Source: Cladochytrium replicatum
Taxonomy: Eukaryota; Chytridiomycota; Chytridiomycetes; Cladochytriales; Cladochytriaceae
Direction of reading: 5' to 3'
NCBI GenBank assembly: GCA_025526935.1
Contig: JAHLKD010000130.1
Location: forward strand, 54,580 to 118,579
DNA: 64,000 nt
Part shown: piece after piece, positions 1 to 10,375 of the stretch
Layout: the number at the start of each line of letters is the position of its first letter
Position numbering within the stretch: position 1 is the stretch's first letter
The notes under the pieces: generated by a model
The model's input: the letters and a program-made list of their open reading frames with translations, nothing else
What the model was told of the DNA's origin: nothing
Databases searched by the model: none
Made by a program: the position numbers and the translations under genes

Positions 1-1067
1 GAAGCACTGTCCGACATCGACTCTGATTCGTCCCCCAACCACCACGGAGCGGCCAAAGGCAAGCACAAGCTCGTCGGGTCTCTTTCGCGAACAGTTCCAC
101 CGGTGAGCGATTCTGGTTTCAGAGAAGCTCAGCCGGGTCGTCGGAGACCAAAAGAAGCTCATTCCCAGTCAATTCGAGACCGGATTAGCGATGAAGAGGA
201 TGATGAGGATGATGAGTGGATGAGTGGAAGAATGGCTGTTGGAAAGGCTCTGAAGAAAGTGGAGAATCGGAGGACCCCGCGCAGCGATGATGACGATGAT
301 GAGAACGGGAGGGTCGTTGAGAGGGCGGGGCGGAAGGAACATCACACGAGACATCGGAAAACCCGACGCAGCGATGATGACAAAAAAGATGACGAAAACC
401 AAGGTGGACGCAGGTTAGCCGGGAGAGCAGTACGAAAGGTTGAAAATCCACGGAATATGCGCAGAAATGATCGCACGCAAGGAAGCTCTGGAACTGAATC
501 GGAATCCGAAGATCCAAGGAAACGCGCACCGGTCAAGCAGGACGCTCGTAGACCTGTCGTGCGCGACTATTCCGACGACGATGACGATCCGATCGATCGC
601 AATGCCAACGCTGCGCGTCAGAACCGTCGAAGATCGTCCGAGGAAGATGATGATTATGATGGTAAACGAAGGTGGCCGGGTACTGGTGACAGTAACCTAA
701 GTGGTCGGGATCGTCCACAAGAAAGGAGGTAGATTAACATTCGGAGAAAAAAGACATGAACTGAGCGTATCGATCCTATAGCAGTGCGCCAGCAACTGAG
801 AGATACGCTCAATCCCACTCCAGTCGCCAAGAACCCAGATCGGGTCGCCACAGCGCTGACAATGCTGCGAAAGTGCGTGTCCCCGCTGGGGGCAAAGGAC
901 CAACTCCAATCCCAGCTCAGGCGAAGTCGACACAACAGAGCACATCGCGCAAACCAGCTCCTGCTCTGGTGAAACCTGTTGCGTTTGCAAAGCCGTTGGT
1001 GGACATTTCCGATGTGCGGAATTGTCAGACGTGTGGATGTTCCGAATGTCTGTTGAAAATAGCCTAG
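1..1067 (+). CDS. Charged Asp/Glu/Arg-rich protein, 5' partial, two exons
   Basis: The frame is open from the first base, so the start lies outside the window. A predicted intron runs from 729 to 781 (GTAGAT donor, CTATAG acceptor). Joining 1..728 to 782..1067 keeps the phase and gives about 337 residues ending in a TAG at 1067. The visible protein is mostly disordered. It has repeated acidic runs (DEEDDEDDE, SDDDDDE, SDDDDD) alternating with basic Arg/Lys segments, then a Pro/Ser-rich part. The last 20 residues are cysteine-containing (NCQTCGCSECLLKIA). I do not recognise a family. The charge-block pattern is typical of nuclear or RNA-associated proteins, but that is only a guess. The coding call is supported by the conserved phase across the intron. 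Confidence 0.6.
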
Positions 1068-1380
1068 CTTCTTTGAGTCGCTGACACTCTTACGTCGACA
1101 GATCGAAGTTCCAAGAATTATAAACGGCCGGATCAGTGTAGCAACTGGTTGGTATGATGTGCGAATCAAGTGGTCTTTTACTAAAGTTGTTGTTTTATTA
1201 GCCTGCATGAGCACAAGAACCCCAGCACGAGGAAGTAGCTCCTCAATGGTTCTGATGTAACTTATTCTTGACTCTGGTGTTTTCAGTTGATGTCAATTGT
1301 AAGGAGTTTATTTATCAACAAACATGAAAAGTCATAGACATTTCACCCCAATCATTATAAACCACTTTAGGTCGGGTTTT

Positions 1381-2399
1381 CTATGCTTGGTGGCGGTGGA
1401 CGTGAGTGACAGATGCCTGCTGTGTCGGGAAGACAGTCATCGACGCAATCTGGACGTGCGGAGGTCTCGACGCACAGTACACGACGTTGTCAGCAATGTC
1501 CTCTGCAGTTAAGTAGTCCACCCCTGTATAAACTGCATCTGCTTTCTGAGCCAGAAAAACATGATGAGAGTCTGTTAAACCGCCCCGCTAGTGAAGCTTG
1601 CCTTCTCATCTCCGCTGAAGCGAACTTTGCTGAAATCGGTCTTCACCATCCCCGGATCGATACTGGTCACGTTGCTGTACACCAAAAGTTGTGAGAAATA
1701 CGTGGTATCAGAGTTCAGTGTACACGCAGTGCTCACATGGGCGTATCGACCAACTCGATCCTCAATGCACGGGTAATTGCGTCCAAAGCATGCTTGGACC
1801 CGCAGTACACCCCACCACCTGGGTACACCTCCTTCCCACTCACACTCGAAATGTTCACGATATGCCCGCGTCCACGCTCCTTCATTCCGGGCAAGATGGC
1901 CTGGATGCAATACAGAACGCCTTTGACGTTCGTATCGAGCATCGCATTGATCGCGTCCTCGGAAATATCGGCGACCTTGTCGACGCCGATGGCGAGCCCG
2001 CTGTTGTTGACAAGGACATCGATGCTTTTGAATTCTTCGGGGAGGGAAGCGACGGCTTCGCGGACGGCTTTGGAGTCACGGACATCGAGCTGGACGACGT
2101 GGACTTTGATCCCGAATTTGGATGTGAGATCTGCTTTGAGAGCCTCAAGGAGCTCCAGCCTAGAAAGAAGACGTTAGCATTCGTCTTGCATGGCTAAAGA
2201 TCATTTGAAACAACCTTCGAGCGGCGATAACGAGGTTGGAACCGCTCTGCGCGAATGCTCGTGCGGTAGCTTCACCGATCCCGCTCGATGCGCCGGTAAT
2301 GAACACGACCTATTTCCCAGTCAACATGAAACATTATTACCACTTTTCCAAAATGCGAGTTATCAGTTAGTTTACCTTTTTTTGCAGGCGAGAGTACAT
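1381..2399 (-). CDS. Short-chain dehydrogenase/reductase (SDR), 5 exons
   Basis: Spliced model: complement of 1381..1545, 1602..1674, 1737..2159, 2215..2309 and 2376..2399, 259 residues starting MYSRLQKKVV. Classical SDR features are visible: the nucleotide-binding TGASSGIG near residues 13-20, the NNSG motif (NNAG class), the catalytic serine in NISSVSG, and the YCGSK catalytic Tyr-x-x-x-Lys, followed by DPGMVKTDF. The C-terminal RPPHVQIASMTVFPTQQAS resembles the YdfG / serine-3-dehydrogenase-like group of NADP-dependent hydroxy-acid dehydrogenases. The substrate cannot be read from the sequence. The fourth intron (1546-1601) has a GC donor (AAG then GCAAGC) and an AG acceptor, and only this splice keeps the frame. 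The gene is divergent from the P5C reductase gene 230 bp away, so the two may share a promoter. Confidence 0.9.
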
Positions 2400-2518
2400 T
2401 TCAGAGCTGTAGGGTTAACAAGCCACCACTACAAAAATTATGACACTTTTATATATAGTTCTACTTGGATCAGATCACTGTGGATGAGCTTTGGCAGAAC
2501 AGTAGTGGTGGGAGTCAT

Positions 2519-2580
2519 GTCGAAATCAAAATCGAAATCAAAATCAGATCAAAATCAATATAATTCAATATAATTCAAAT
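2519..2580. repeat. Short AT-rich tandem repeat in the SDR/P5CR intergenic gap
   Basis: A run of imperfect AAATCA/AAATCG units (about 6 bp) followed by two AATATAATTC copies. It lies in the 229 bp between two divergent starts. It looks like simple-sequence slippage. A promoter role is possible but not shown. Confidence 0.6.
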
Positions 2581-2628
2581 TCTATTCTTTGTTATGGCTT
2601 GGCATCTCCCGTCTCCTTTAGCTCGTTA

Positions 2629-3651
2629 ATGTCGTTGGATCCTTCCACTCGTGTGGCCTTCATTGGTATGTGATCTCAGTATGTATGTCCGTGTGCACCC
2701 GGTCCCTCTCATCTTAATCAATCCGCTTCTCGGCGATCCAGGCGGCGGCAACATGGGCCGCGCCATCATCGGGGGTCTTCTCTCCAGAAGCTTCCCAAGT
2801 TCCAACATCATCGTATCAGAGCCTTTTCCCGCCGCCGCAGAAAGCCTCAAGTCCGATTTCAACGTCCACATCGCATCCGACAACTCCGCTGCCGTCGCTT
2901 TCGCTGTGCCCGGCGGCGCGTCACCCTCCGGCGCAGACGTTGTCATTCTGGCTGTGAAGCCCCAAGTCATGCGCGGCGTCGTCGATGGGATTAAAGATAC
3001 CGTTGCACAATACAAGCCGCTCGTGCTTTCGATCGCGGCGGGTATCCGCGGTGTGGACTTGATCCTGTGGCTCGGTGGATCCCCTGCTGTTATCCGGACG
3101 ATGCCGAACACCCCTGCGCTCGTTAATGAGGGTGCGACGGGTTTGTTCGCGTTCGAGGGTGTCTCGCAGAAGCAAAAAGACATTGCCTTTGGGATCATGA
3201 AAGCTGTGTCGATGCAAACGGAGTGGGTGGAACGTGAAGAGCTTTTGGACGTGGTTACAGGTGTCTCCGGTAAATCAAATGGATGCTCACCCTATAACTG
3301 AACGACATTGACACTTGTCGTTCTACAGGATCTGGCCCGGCATATTTCTTTCTTCTTATGGAAGGTCTCCAAGAAGCTGCAGTCGAACTTGGAATGTCAC
3401 GAGAGACTGCCAAGGCACTCGTCGCACAAACCTGTCTTGGAGCTGGACGAATGGCAGTTTCAACCGGCGAAGATTTCCGTGAACTTCGCAGAAAGGTGAC
3501 GTCACCCAAGGGAACCACAGAGGCAGGTATTGCTGCGATGGAGTCTGCGAATGCGGTGGATATCTTTAAGCGTGCGGTAGTAGCTGCCACGAAGCGCAGT
3601 GAAGAACTGGGCGTGATCTTTGGACAGCAGCAGCAGGTGGGTCGGGATTGA
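2629..3651 (+). CDS. PRO3: Pyrroline-5-carboxylate reductase
   Basis: Model: 2629..2665, 2742..3269 and 3329..3651, 295 residues starting MSLDPSTRVAFIGGGNMG. The Rossmann motif FIGGGNMGRAI is interrupted by the first intron exactly after the first G of GGG. Family signatures follow: VILAVKPQVM, SIAAGIRG, RTMPNTPALVNEG and, across the second intron, VTGVSGSGPAYFFLLMEGL. TCLGAGRMA and the SPKGTTEAGI motif complete the C-terminal dimerisation domain. The enzyme reduces 1-pyrroline-5-carboxylate to proline with NAD(P)H, the last step of proline biosynthesis, usually cytosolic. Length and motif order match the family. A further splice at the CAG|GTGGGT near 3633 cannot be excluded and would only change the last few residues. 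Confidence 0.95.
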
Positions 3652-5199
3652 TTATAAGTGAACACGAGTTGCTGACTCGTTGCCAAGTAACAGTCTTCTC
3701 TGTGATCCGATATGATCTCTGCAATTTTCGGCCCAAGAAACAACAATGAAGTTGTATCAGTGCGATCCGTGGGAATGTTTGTGCGTTGCTGCCCTTTCTA
3801 AATACATTGCCGTGAATTCGATACGAGCTATTCGCTCCTTACTTTAAGGAGTGCTTTTTAAAGTTGTTCACATCATTTCGGGAACTCACCAAGATGAGAA
3901 ACAATTTCGAACAAGTTCTTGTAATAAACACTACGAACAAACAGTAATTTCGATCAGATATTGCCATTCAAGTTCTACGAGCTTTCGGCGTTGGTGTTGG
4001 ACTGTTAATTTGGTGAGTGCTTTTTACGTTCTTTGACCGGTTGTGGATTGTGACTTTTACAATTCCCTCTTTCTTTTCCTTCGCAGTGCACTTAAACGCC
4101 AGTATTATCTGGAGCCTCGTGCATCTGTTTCCAAATCATTTGCAGCTCTTAATGTTCGGAATTTTTGCTTTAATTTAAAAACAAAATGAAGGGAAGATCA
4201 AAGGTTGCGATCTGGGTACGGTGGTGCATCGCAGAGTCGGCATCAATTGTGGAAGAGTGCGACACAATCGGACTTCAAAGTTGCGCCAAAGTTCAGCTGA
4301 TAAGGATAACCAGAATCGCTTCGGACCTTCCCGACACAGAAACAGGAAGCTGGTTTTTATAGGTGCCGCAGAGCGATCCCTGTGTGGTGACGGAGCATAG
4401 CAACTTTCAACACCACGCACTTGACCTATCACAAAAACACAGCTCAGCAGTTCGATTCCTTTACTTTTCTTGAAATGGCAACCTGCTCTCTGTTCTGTTT
4501 GATCTTCGTCTTCTCCAACTCCTTAAATGTCATGTCAAAAACGACGGCCAATCTCACATGCAATCTGTATTGAATCTTTTTTTCGCACATTTGCTGCTCC
4601 AAATATTGGCTCTCGTTGGGCAAAACCAATGTAATCATTTTTTTCACCCTCATCTTATTGCTCTGACCACTTTTTTGCAAGCAGATAATGATTCTCATAT
4701 TTTGCTTTGGAATAAAGTGTCTTGGAAAATTGATTCCTCCCATTCAGCACAACATGAGACATTCGCAATCGAAAGCAAAGAATCGTTCAACATATTCTGC
4801 AATAACAGATTGACTTCTATATGAGCTCATCAATTCGGTTAGAACTTCAATTTAATATCCGGACACCTTTGATATGATTTACAAGCGATAAAGTTAATCT
4901 TTAATTTGTCACGATATTTCTTTTCTCGCCGGCTCTGGAAGTTCTTGAGTCGGACCATGGTGGCACGTTGAATTTGCGGACTAGGGGACTTAGGCTGTCT
5001 CCGCCTGGGAAGTCCAGGCAACATCTGTGTTGAAAATGAGGAAATTTCTTACCTCCACTGTCCCATCCAGCATTGGAAATGCATGGCACGGTGATCACTT
5101 ATAAAACATCATGGACAACCATTAAGATCAACATCTCAAAGTGAATCTCAAGCTACTACCAGAACCACACTCAACGCTCTTCTTAACAACCACACAAAC
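3652..5199. other. Intergenic, no gene recognised
   Basis: AT-rich and stop-rich on both strands. The only recognisable content is the repeat copy at 4189-4406. A TATAAAA at about 5099 precedes the small reading frame at 5200. Confidence 0.6.
4189..4406 (-). repeat. Dispersed repeat family, copy 1 (minus orientation)
   Basis: Read on the minus strand, this copy shares with the copies at 5931, 9437, 9831 and 13917 the ordered blocks GTTGCTGTGCTCC, a TATAAA-like box (CCTATAAAAACC here), GGAAGGTCCGAAGCGATTC, TGGTTATCCTTATCA, TTGTGTCGCAC, CAATTGATGC and a final TTTGATCTTCCC before a T/A-rich end. It has no coding potential. It looks like a small non-autonomous interspersed element; its class (SINE, MITE or tiny LTR) is undecided. 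Confidence 0.8.
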
Positions 5200-5418
5200 A
5201 TGCCTGCTATCTCGTCAGCCACCATCATCAACAACATACGCGTCCCCAAGTTCGGCGCAGTGAAAACAAAGCCGACCGACGGTGCTTCGTCGTCGGGTAT
5301 GCCAATCGAAAAAAGCGAAATAGAATACGTTCGTCGCCTACAGAAGGAACAGAAACACCAACAGCCTCAAATCTTCATCCACGGTCACCCTGCAATAGCG
5401 CCTCGATGCGCCCTGTAA
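5200..5418 (+). CDS. Possible small protein, unknown (first exon?)
   Basis: ATG at 5200 follows a CA-rich leader (ACCACACAAAC) and a TATAAAA about 100 bp upstream. It opens a 72-residue frame MPAISSATIINNIRVPKFG... with a Ser/Thr/Lys-rich character. A GTAAGC at 5417 could be a 5' splice site, and a long open stretch follows after CACACAG at about 5508. The reading phases do not join cleanly, so the 3' structure is unresolved. No family is recognised. The spacing of TATA box, leader and ATG is the main support. Confidence 0.35.
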   Translation: MPAISSATIINNIRVPKFGAVKTKPTDGASSSGMPIEKSEIEYVRRLQKEQKHQQPQIFIHGHPAIAPRCAL

Positions 5419-5419
5419 G

Positions 5420-5930
5420 CCGGTTGATGGTTGTTGATCTCGATCGATTCTTCGAAATATTGCGAAACGACATCGCATCCCGACTTCGCTTTTTGGCACA
5501 CAGACCGAACCTTCGCTCCGGGTGAAGGGTTTTGGAGTTTCAAGCATACTTGCAACGGTCGATCTCAGGCTTGCCGATGCTACACTGCGCAGATCTGCCT
5601 CAGCTCCTAAATCTCGGCTCTTGTGGACTCCTTTGGTTGCAGGCGTCGGAAACCATTGTTCGTTCAATATCATGTTTTTGCTCCTTTTCTATCTTCAGCT
5701 ATGCTTCAGTTATATCCTTGGATGTGCGCAGACTTAAATCGTTTATTATTTCTGTAATTCCTCTTATCTGCTATGATCATGATCATATTGTCAAGCAGAT
5801 TAGGACCTCATACCATGGATAGTTCCTCCGCAGTCTCCGATATGTGCAAAGGATGGTGTATGCTCTAATATGATTAACTTTGACGATTTGATGGTATTCA
5901 TATTTAGAAACTTCCTTCAGAAAGGTCGCG
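5420..5930. other. Intergenic or unresolved 3' exon
   Basis: Open plus-strand frame at about 5509-5737 with a hydrophobic C-terminus (FLLLFYLQLCFSYILG), possibly a second exon of the small gene at 5200. There is no other support. Confidence 0.3.
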
Positions 5931-6128
5931 ATCTGGCTATTAAGTTGCACCGCATGTGTTCAGCGTCAATTGCGGATAGGTGCAACACAATTGTGCTTCA
6001 TAAACTTCATTGATAAGGATAACCACGATCACTTCGGACCCTCCCAACACAGGATCAGGAAAGTGGGTTTATATAGAGGTCGAAGAACAATCCTTTCGGG
6101 TGGGTGAGACGGAGCACAGCAACTTGTA
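5931..6128 (-). repeat. Dispersed repeat family, copy 2 (abuts URA3 relic)
   Basis: Minus-strand copy with GTTGCTGTGCTCCG, CTCTATATAAACCC, GGGAGGGTCCGAAGTGATC, GTGGTTATCCTTATCA, TTGTGTTGCAC, CAATTGACGC and CCAGATCGCGACCTTT in the same order as the other copies. Its 5' end lies within about 80 bp of the end of the URA3-like homology on the same strand. Confidence 0.8.
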
Positions 6129-6204
6129 CACATTTTCACAAATGTCCTCCGTTGGAACAATATCATTTTGAAATGATGGATATTGTTGTGAGCCAATGCG
6201 CTCC

Positions 6205-6950
6205 AGATAAGCAGCCTTCCCATCGACATCCTTACCAACAATAATCACGTCGCAAGCCGCTCTCCAGAATCCGCTCTCCAGAATAACTTGCTCTTGGGTC
6301 ATGTTAACCTTGCCCAAAGCATCGCCAGATGCCTCGAGACTCACTCCAGGAGTCAAAGTGATATAATCTTCATCTTTGTCCTCCACTAGAGCCGCACGAC
6401 TTTCTCCAACCTCCCCAGCGATGGCATGATCCGCATTCCAATGTACCCAAACACAAAATCTCGGTGCTTGCTTGCGATCCGGACTGCTTCGACAGTGTAC
6501 GAGTCCCGTGGGAGTTTCCCGGATGACGACATCTTGGCGAGAATGAGGAGACCGCGGGACAGCGGGAGACCGTTTGGGATGCGGGACCCAGATTAGATCT
6601 TGAAGATACCATCCTCAGATTGGTGCTTCGCGGTGTTCCCTTGTGATAACTCATATGATTAGAAGAGAGGTTTTGAATCGGATTTACCAATGTCGGCAAA
6701 CTTGCGATCTTCAAAAGAACAGGAATTCGTGTCGTTCAGCAAGCTCAGATAGTTTCTTCACAAGATCCTAATCAAAGTCGTCGATGATATCAATGTGGGT
6801 CTGTTGCATGGGAAATCTACGTCAGGGCCTCCACTTTTCTCCTTCCGTCCGCAATGTCCAGCAGCTCCTGTTCTTGCCCTCCGTGAATATCCGCGGTTTG
6901 AGACCATTCGAACGTGGCTTGCACAAAGTATTTCAATGGCGAAGTCCAAG
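6205..6950 (-). pseudogene. Decayed orotidine-5'-phosphate decarboxylase (URA3) copy
   Basis: Reading the minus strand in shifting frames recovers ordered URA3 motifs: EILCAS, QELLDIAD, QTHIDIIDDF (family KTHVDI), LSELAERHEFLF, then EDRKFADIG, HRDFVFGYIGMR, and finally ITLTPGVSLEASGDALG, CDVIIVGKDVDGK and AYLERIG. At least one frameshift separates HEFLFF from EDRKFADIG, there are in-frame TAG and TGA codons, and the middle (AEWADITNAHGV region) is missing or scrambled. The lysine of KTH is replaced by Gln. The 5' end overlaps the start of the Lys/Ser-rich gene on the other strand, and the 3' end runs into repeat copy 2. The true URA3 must be elsewhere. Confidence 0.85.
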
Positions 6951-7992
6951 AAGAGTCGTCGTGGTACGTAACCCAGAAAGGAATGGATATTTCAAGCCAC
7001 GCTTACATACTAGTATTGTAGACGATGACCATGAAGATGAACATGATGAAGGATCTACCTCGAAAGTGAAGCGCGACAATGGCTCGAATACTGCATCGAA
7101 ATCAACGACGCGCAATCGTGACAACGAAGCTGAAAGAGGTCGAGGGTCCTCTGGAAAAAGAAAGAAGAGGTCGAGGTCGGAGGATTCCGATGACTCCAGC
7201 GACTCGAGAGGTTTGGCATTTTCTCAAAGACATTTTCGACTAAACTCATCTCTTCTTCACACACTTGCCCTCTGAATCTTATATTAATTCGGTACCATTC
7301 GATGGTGGACCGGCTCGTGGTTGGATCAATTGAATCTGCCTGCCGGGACCCGCTCTGGGTCCCATTACTCTTACCAAAATGCCCGAACGATTCTAATCTT
7401 CGGTGCTCTCATTTGAGGGCTCATTTTCCTGATCTTGTTTTCTGACACGTTCGTGTACTGAAGAGAGATCAAAGAGTCGTAAACGGGACAGCAAGAGGAC
7501 CTCTAAGAAGAAGAAAAGCAAATCCTCCAGCAAGAAACGAAGGAAGGGAGACTCTGATAGTGACGATGGACCTGTGGAAAGCTGTGAAAGCGAACGATCC
7601 GACTCATCGAGCTCGTCTGATTCTCCAGGTTAGAAAAATTAGCGAGGGACCCGTGTGCAATAGGATGACGGGATTTTCAGCTGAAACACAGAAGCGCAAA
7701 AGTAAGAAGAAAAGCAAAAAGAAAAAGAAGAAGGTAAGCAACTTGCTGTTCAATGTTGGAGCTAAAATAACGCAATTTTCTGTGAAGGCAAGTTCTTCTG
7801 ACTCCGGGTCATCGGACGAAGAGACTATCCGCAGTGCCATCACAGGGAAGAAAATTAAGAAGAAGGTAATATGGCTGAATCACTCCGAAATAGGATTCTT
7901 ATCTATTCCTACAGATTGTCAAAACTAAAGAGGATAAACTTCGCGAGAAGAGCCGCCAAGAACTGAGGCACCACTTCAATCAGCTCTTCTGA
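6936..7992 (+). CDS. Lys/Ser-rich nuclear-type protein, 6 exons
   Basis: Model: 6936..6963, 7022..7210, 7464..7628, 7681..7733, 7788..7865 and 7915..7992, 196 residues, all junctions phase-consistent. It begins MAKSKKSRR, then an acidic DDDHEDEHDE stretch, then SR/KR-like blocks (GKRKKRSRSEDSDDSSDS), poly-Lys segments (KKKSKKKKKK, KKIKKK) separated by Ser/Asp-rich linkers, and ends KTKEDKLREKSRQELRHHF NQLF. The short C-terminal helix-like tail may be the conserved part. Small exons alternating basic and acidic content suggest a nucleolar or splicing-associated protein, but no family was recognised. Kinase-target type Ser/Asp clusters are seen directly. Confidence 0.7.
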
Positions 7993-8129
7993 TTGATCGT
8001 TGTTGGACAAGAGGAAGATGAAACACTTCTTTTCCAAATCTGAAATATATTTACTATAAGTTCACAATAGCCAGAAGGAATGGAGACATGAAGTCCAAAT
8101 AGCACAGTGTAACATCATTCATGTTCTGA

Positions 8130-8469
8130 TTAAGCAGAAGAGAGGAAAGTTGTCTCCTTTCCAGACTTCTTAATCGCGGCCGTGACTTGTTCCTCGGAGA
8201 GAGCGGAGGTGTTCACAATGACCAGCTTCTCGTCAAGCTTAATCTCGTACGAGTCCACCCCCTCCGTCTGCACCATAGGTAAGTCAGCACATGCAATGCT
8301 ACGTACGAGCCAGGCAATGTCTTCACCTTCTTGAGAATGCGGTCGACAGCTCCCGAGCATCCCGTGCAGCTCATCTCGACCTTGTACGTGAGTGTTTTCT
8401 GCATTGAGCCAGAAATTTAGCACTGAAACCAGCCGAAAGTTGGGTGAATCTACGTGCGCTTACCACCAT
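8130..8469 (-). CDS. ATX1: Copper chaperone Atx1
   Basis: Model: complement of 8130..8267, 8327..8398 and 8464..8469, 71 residues. The first exon codes only Met-Val; the second gives KTLTYKVEMSCTGCSGAV with the metal-binding MxCxxC (MSCTGC); the third gives GVDSYEIKLDEKLVIVNT and ends KETTFLSSA. Length, the single HMA domain and the Lys-rich C-terminal helix match Atx1/ATOX1. This cytosolic protein carries Cu(I) to the Golgi P-type ATPase. Both introns are GT-AG and phase 0. The tiny two-codon first exon is easily missed by gene finders. Confidence 0.93.
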
Positions 8470-9436
8470 GATTGATACGCTTGCAGTGGATGAAGGTATG
8501 TGGTGCGACGAGGCGGAACGCCACACTCAATGTTGCAATCTAAAATTATTAATATGATTACTCAGAGCAGAAACTCCTCATAGTTCAGTAAAACACAGAA
8601 AACGTTCACAACCTCATACGAGCGGAATTAACGACGCCACCACATCAGTCGGGGCATATGCAAATTTGCCTGGTTCTGGAGCCTGGCTTTTTTGCCCTCT
8701 CTCTTTCTACTTTACTTCTATTCTTCTTTCTTTAGGTTTTTATGGGTCCACTGATGGGACTGAATCTTGTTGGGGGGACCTGTTAAAATCAGGGATGTTG
8801 TCGTTCAAGATTTATTTTCTTTATGGGCTTCCCACATTGTCTGGTCGCCTTATTTGCTTCAACTAAAGGAGAGATGTCACGGGAAGTTGTGTTGTTCGTT
8901 GTCGGGAAGAAATTGTTTGAATTGATATATCAAGTCTGGGTTGTCCTTGAAGATCCACAACACTGTTGTCTTGACCTCAATGCACAGCGATTCAGTTCTT
9001 ATGTGTTGTCAGTTCATTGTGAGTTCATCCACATACCTCCAAAATTGTTTTCTTCCCAGCTTGGAAATCTTCCATTAGAGTAAGAAATTGTTGATAGGTT
9101 TCATCATTGTCGTTGTACCGGTTCTAAAAAAAGGTACCTTTAAATTGGATCAAAATTCACTGGGCATACGACGGTACTTTTATCTCGCTGAGATACAGGA
9201 TTGCATCCATAAATATAAATGGTGGGTCGGTTGTCGTTTCGGTTGCCATTCTGTTCGCTGGAATAGGTGTGGTGAAGCACTGCCACATTTTTTTTTCACT
9301 CAGTTCGAACGTGATGACCATTCATTTTTCGCAGCACAGGTTAAGATCAAAGTGAATAGAGATGGAATTTTTCCGAAGAAACAAACTGCTGAAGTTCCAA
9401 TCTGTGTTCTTTGTTCCAAGTCAAGTCTAGGGTGTC
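8470..9436. other. Intergenic, no gene recognised
   Basis: T-rich and pyrimidine-rich stretches and scattered short frames only. The part next to 8470 should hold the ATX1 promoter. Nothing else was identified. Confidence 0.5.
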
Positions 9437-9653
9437 GGTTGCTGTGCTTCATCCCACCGACACACACAAGAATCACTTTGTTGGCCCTTTAAATATCCGG
9501 TTTCCTGTTTCTGCACCGGGGAGGTCCGAAGCGATTCTGGCTATCCTTCTCAAACTAACCGAAGCACAAGTGTGTCGCACATCCGCAATTGATGCTGACC
9601 ACCTGCGGTGCAACGTAATAGCCACTTACTGCACCATTTGATCTCTTTTTTGT
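9437..9653 (+). repeat. Dispersed repeat family, copy 3
   Basis: Plus orientation: GGTTGCTGTGCTTCATCCC, TTTAAATATCCGG at the TATA position, GGGAGGTCCGAAGCGATTC, GGCTATCCTTCTCA, GTGTGTCGCAC, CAATTGATGCTGACCACC and TTTGATCTCTTTTTT at the end. Confidence 0.8.
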
Positions 9654-9830
9654 TTTGAAACTTAAGGAAACCATCCGAAACATAAAAAGAGCTGGATTTT
9701 CTTATCTGCTGCTGACTGATCTCCCGCATAAATGGAAGTGGGAGACGAAGATCAAAGCGGAACAGAACTACAACTCACGCATCGAAATCCTGGGCTGTGT
9801 TTTTCTGATGCACGTACTTACCGGTGTCGG

Positions 9831-10117
9831 AGTTGCTGTGCTTTATCCCACCCACACCAAATGATTGCTCCGAGCCTCTATAAATACCCAATTTCCTATT
9901 TCAACTGTCCGAAAGGTCCGAAGTTGCTGTGCTCAATTCCACCCAACACCAAAACACAGCAATTCCACAGGGAACCTGATTCCGAGGCGGGGCGATTCTG
10001 GCTATCCTTATCAATGAACTTTCTGAAGTACGATTCGACGCACCCATCCGCGATCGACGCTGACCGCCTACGGTGCACCAAAAACCCAGATTGCGACCCT
10101 TGATCTTCCCTTTTTGT
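9831..10117 (+). repeat. Dispersed repeat family, copy 4 (with intern duplication)
   Basis: Plus orientation, 180 bp after copy 3. It contains the head block twice: GTTGCTGTGCTTTATCCC at 9833 and GTTGCTGTGCTCAATTCC at about 9922. It then carries GGCTATCCTTATCAATGAAC, CGACGCACCC, CGATCGACGCTGACCG and TTGATCTTCCCTTTTTG. The repeated head suggests a nested or partly duplicated copy, which explains its greater length. Confidence 0.8.
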
Positions 10118-10375
10118 CCTGAAACATAAAGAGATGGTCCAAACAGAAGAGGTCTTCATTTTACTTTTCCCAAGGACTTGTTACAGACCAATGTCCCCTC
10201 ATAAAAATGTCGGGATAGTGTTCATGGTGGTCCCCGGATTATTGTGTGGCAGACCTTTCATTACAATTCCTTATGTGGTCATTGCCGTTGTTAAAGCTAG
10301 GAGAGTACGGTTCTTGCTAAAATACAGTTAGAAAATTTATTTTTGAGCGGATCAACGATTTAAACGCGCTGCAAA

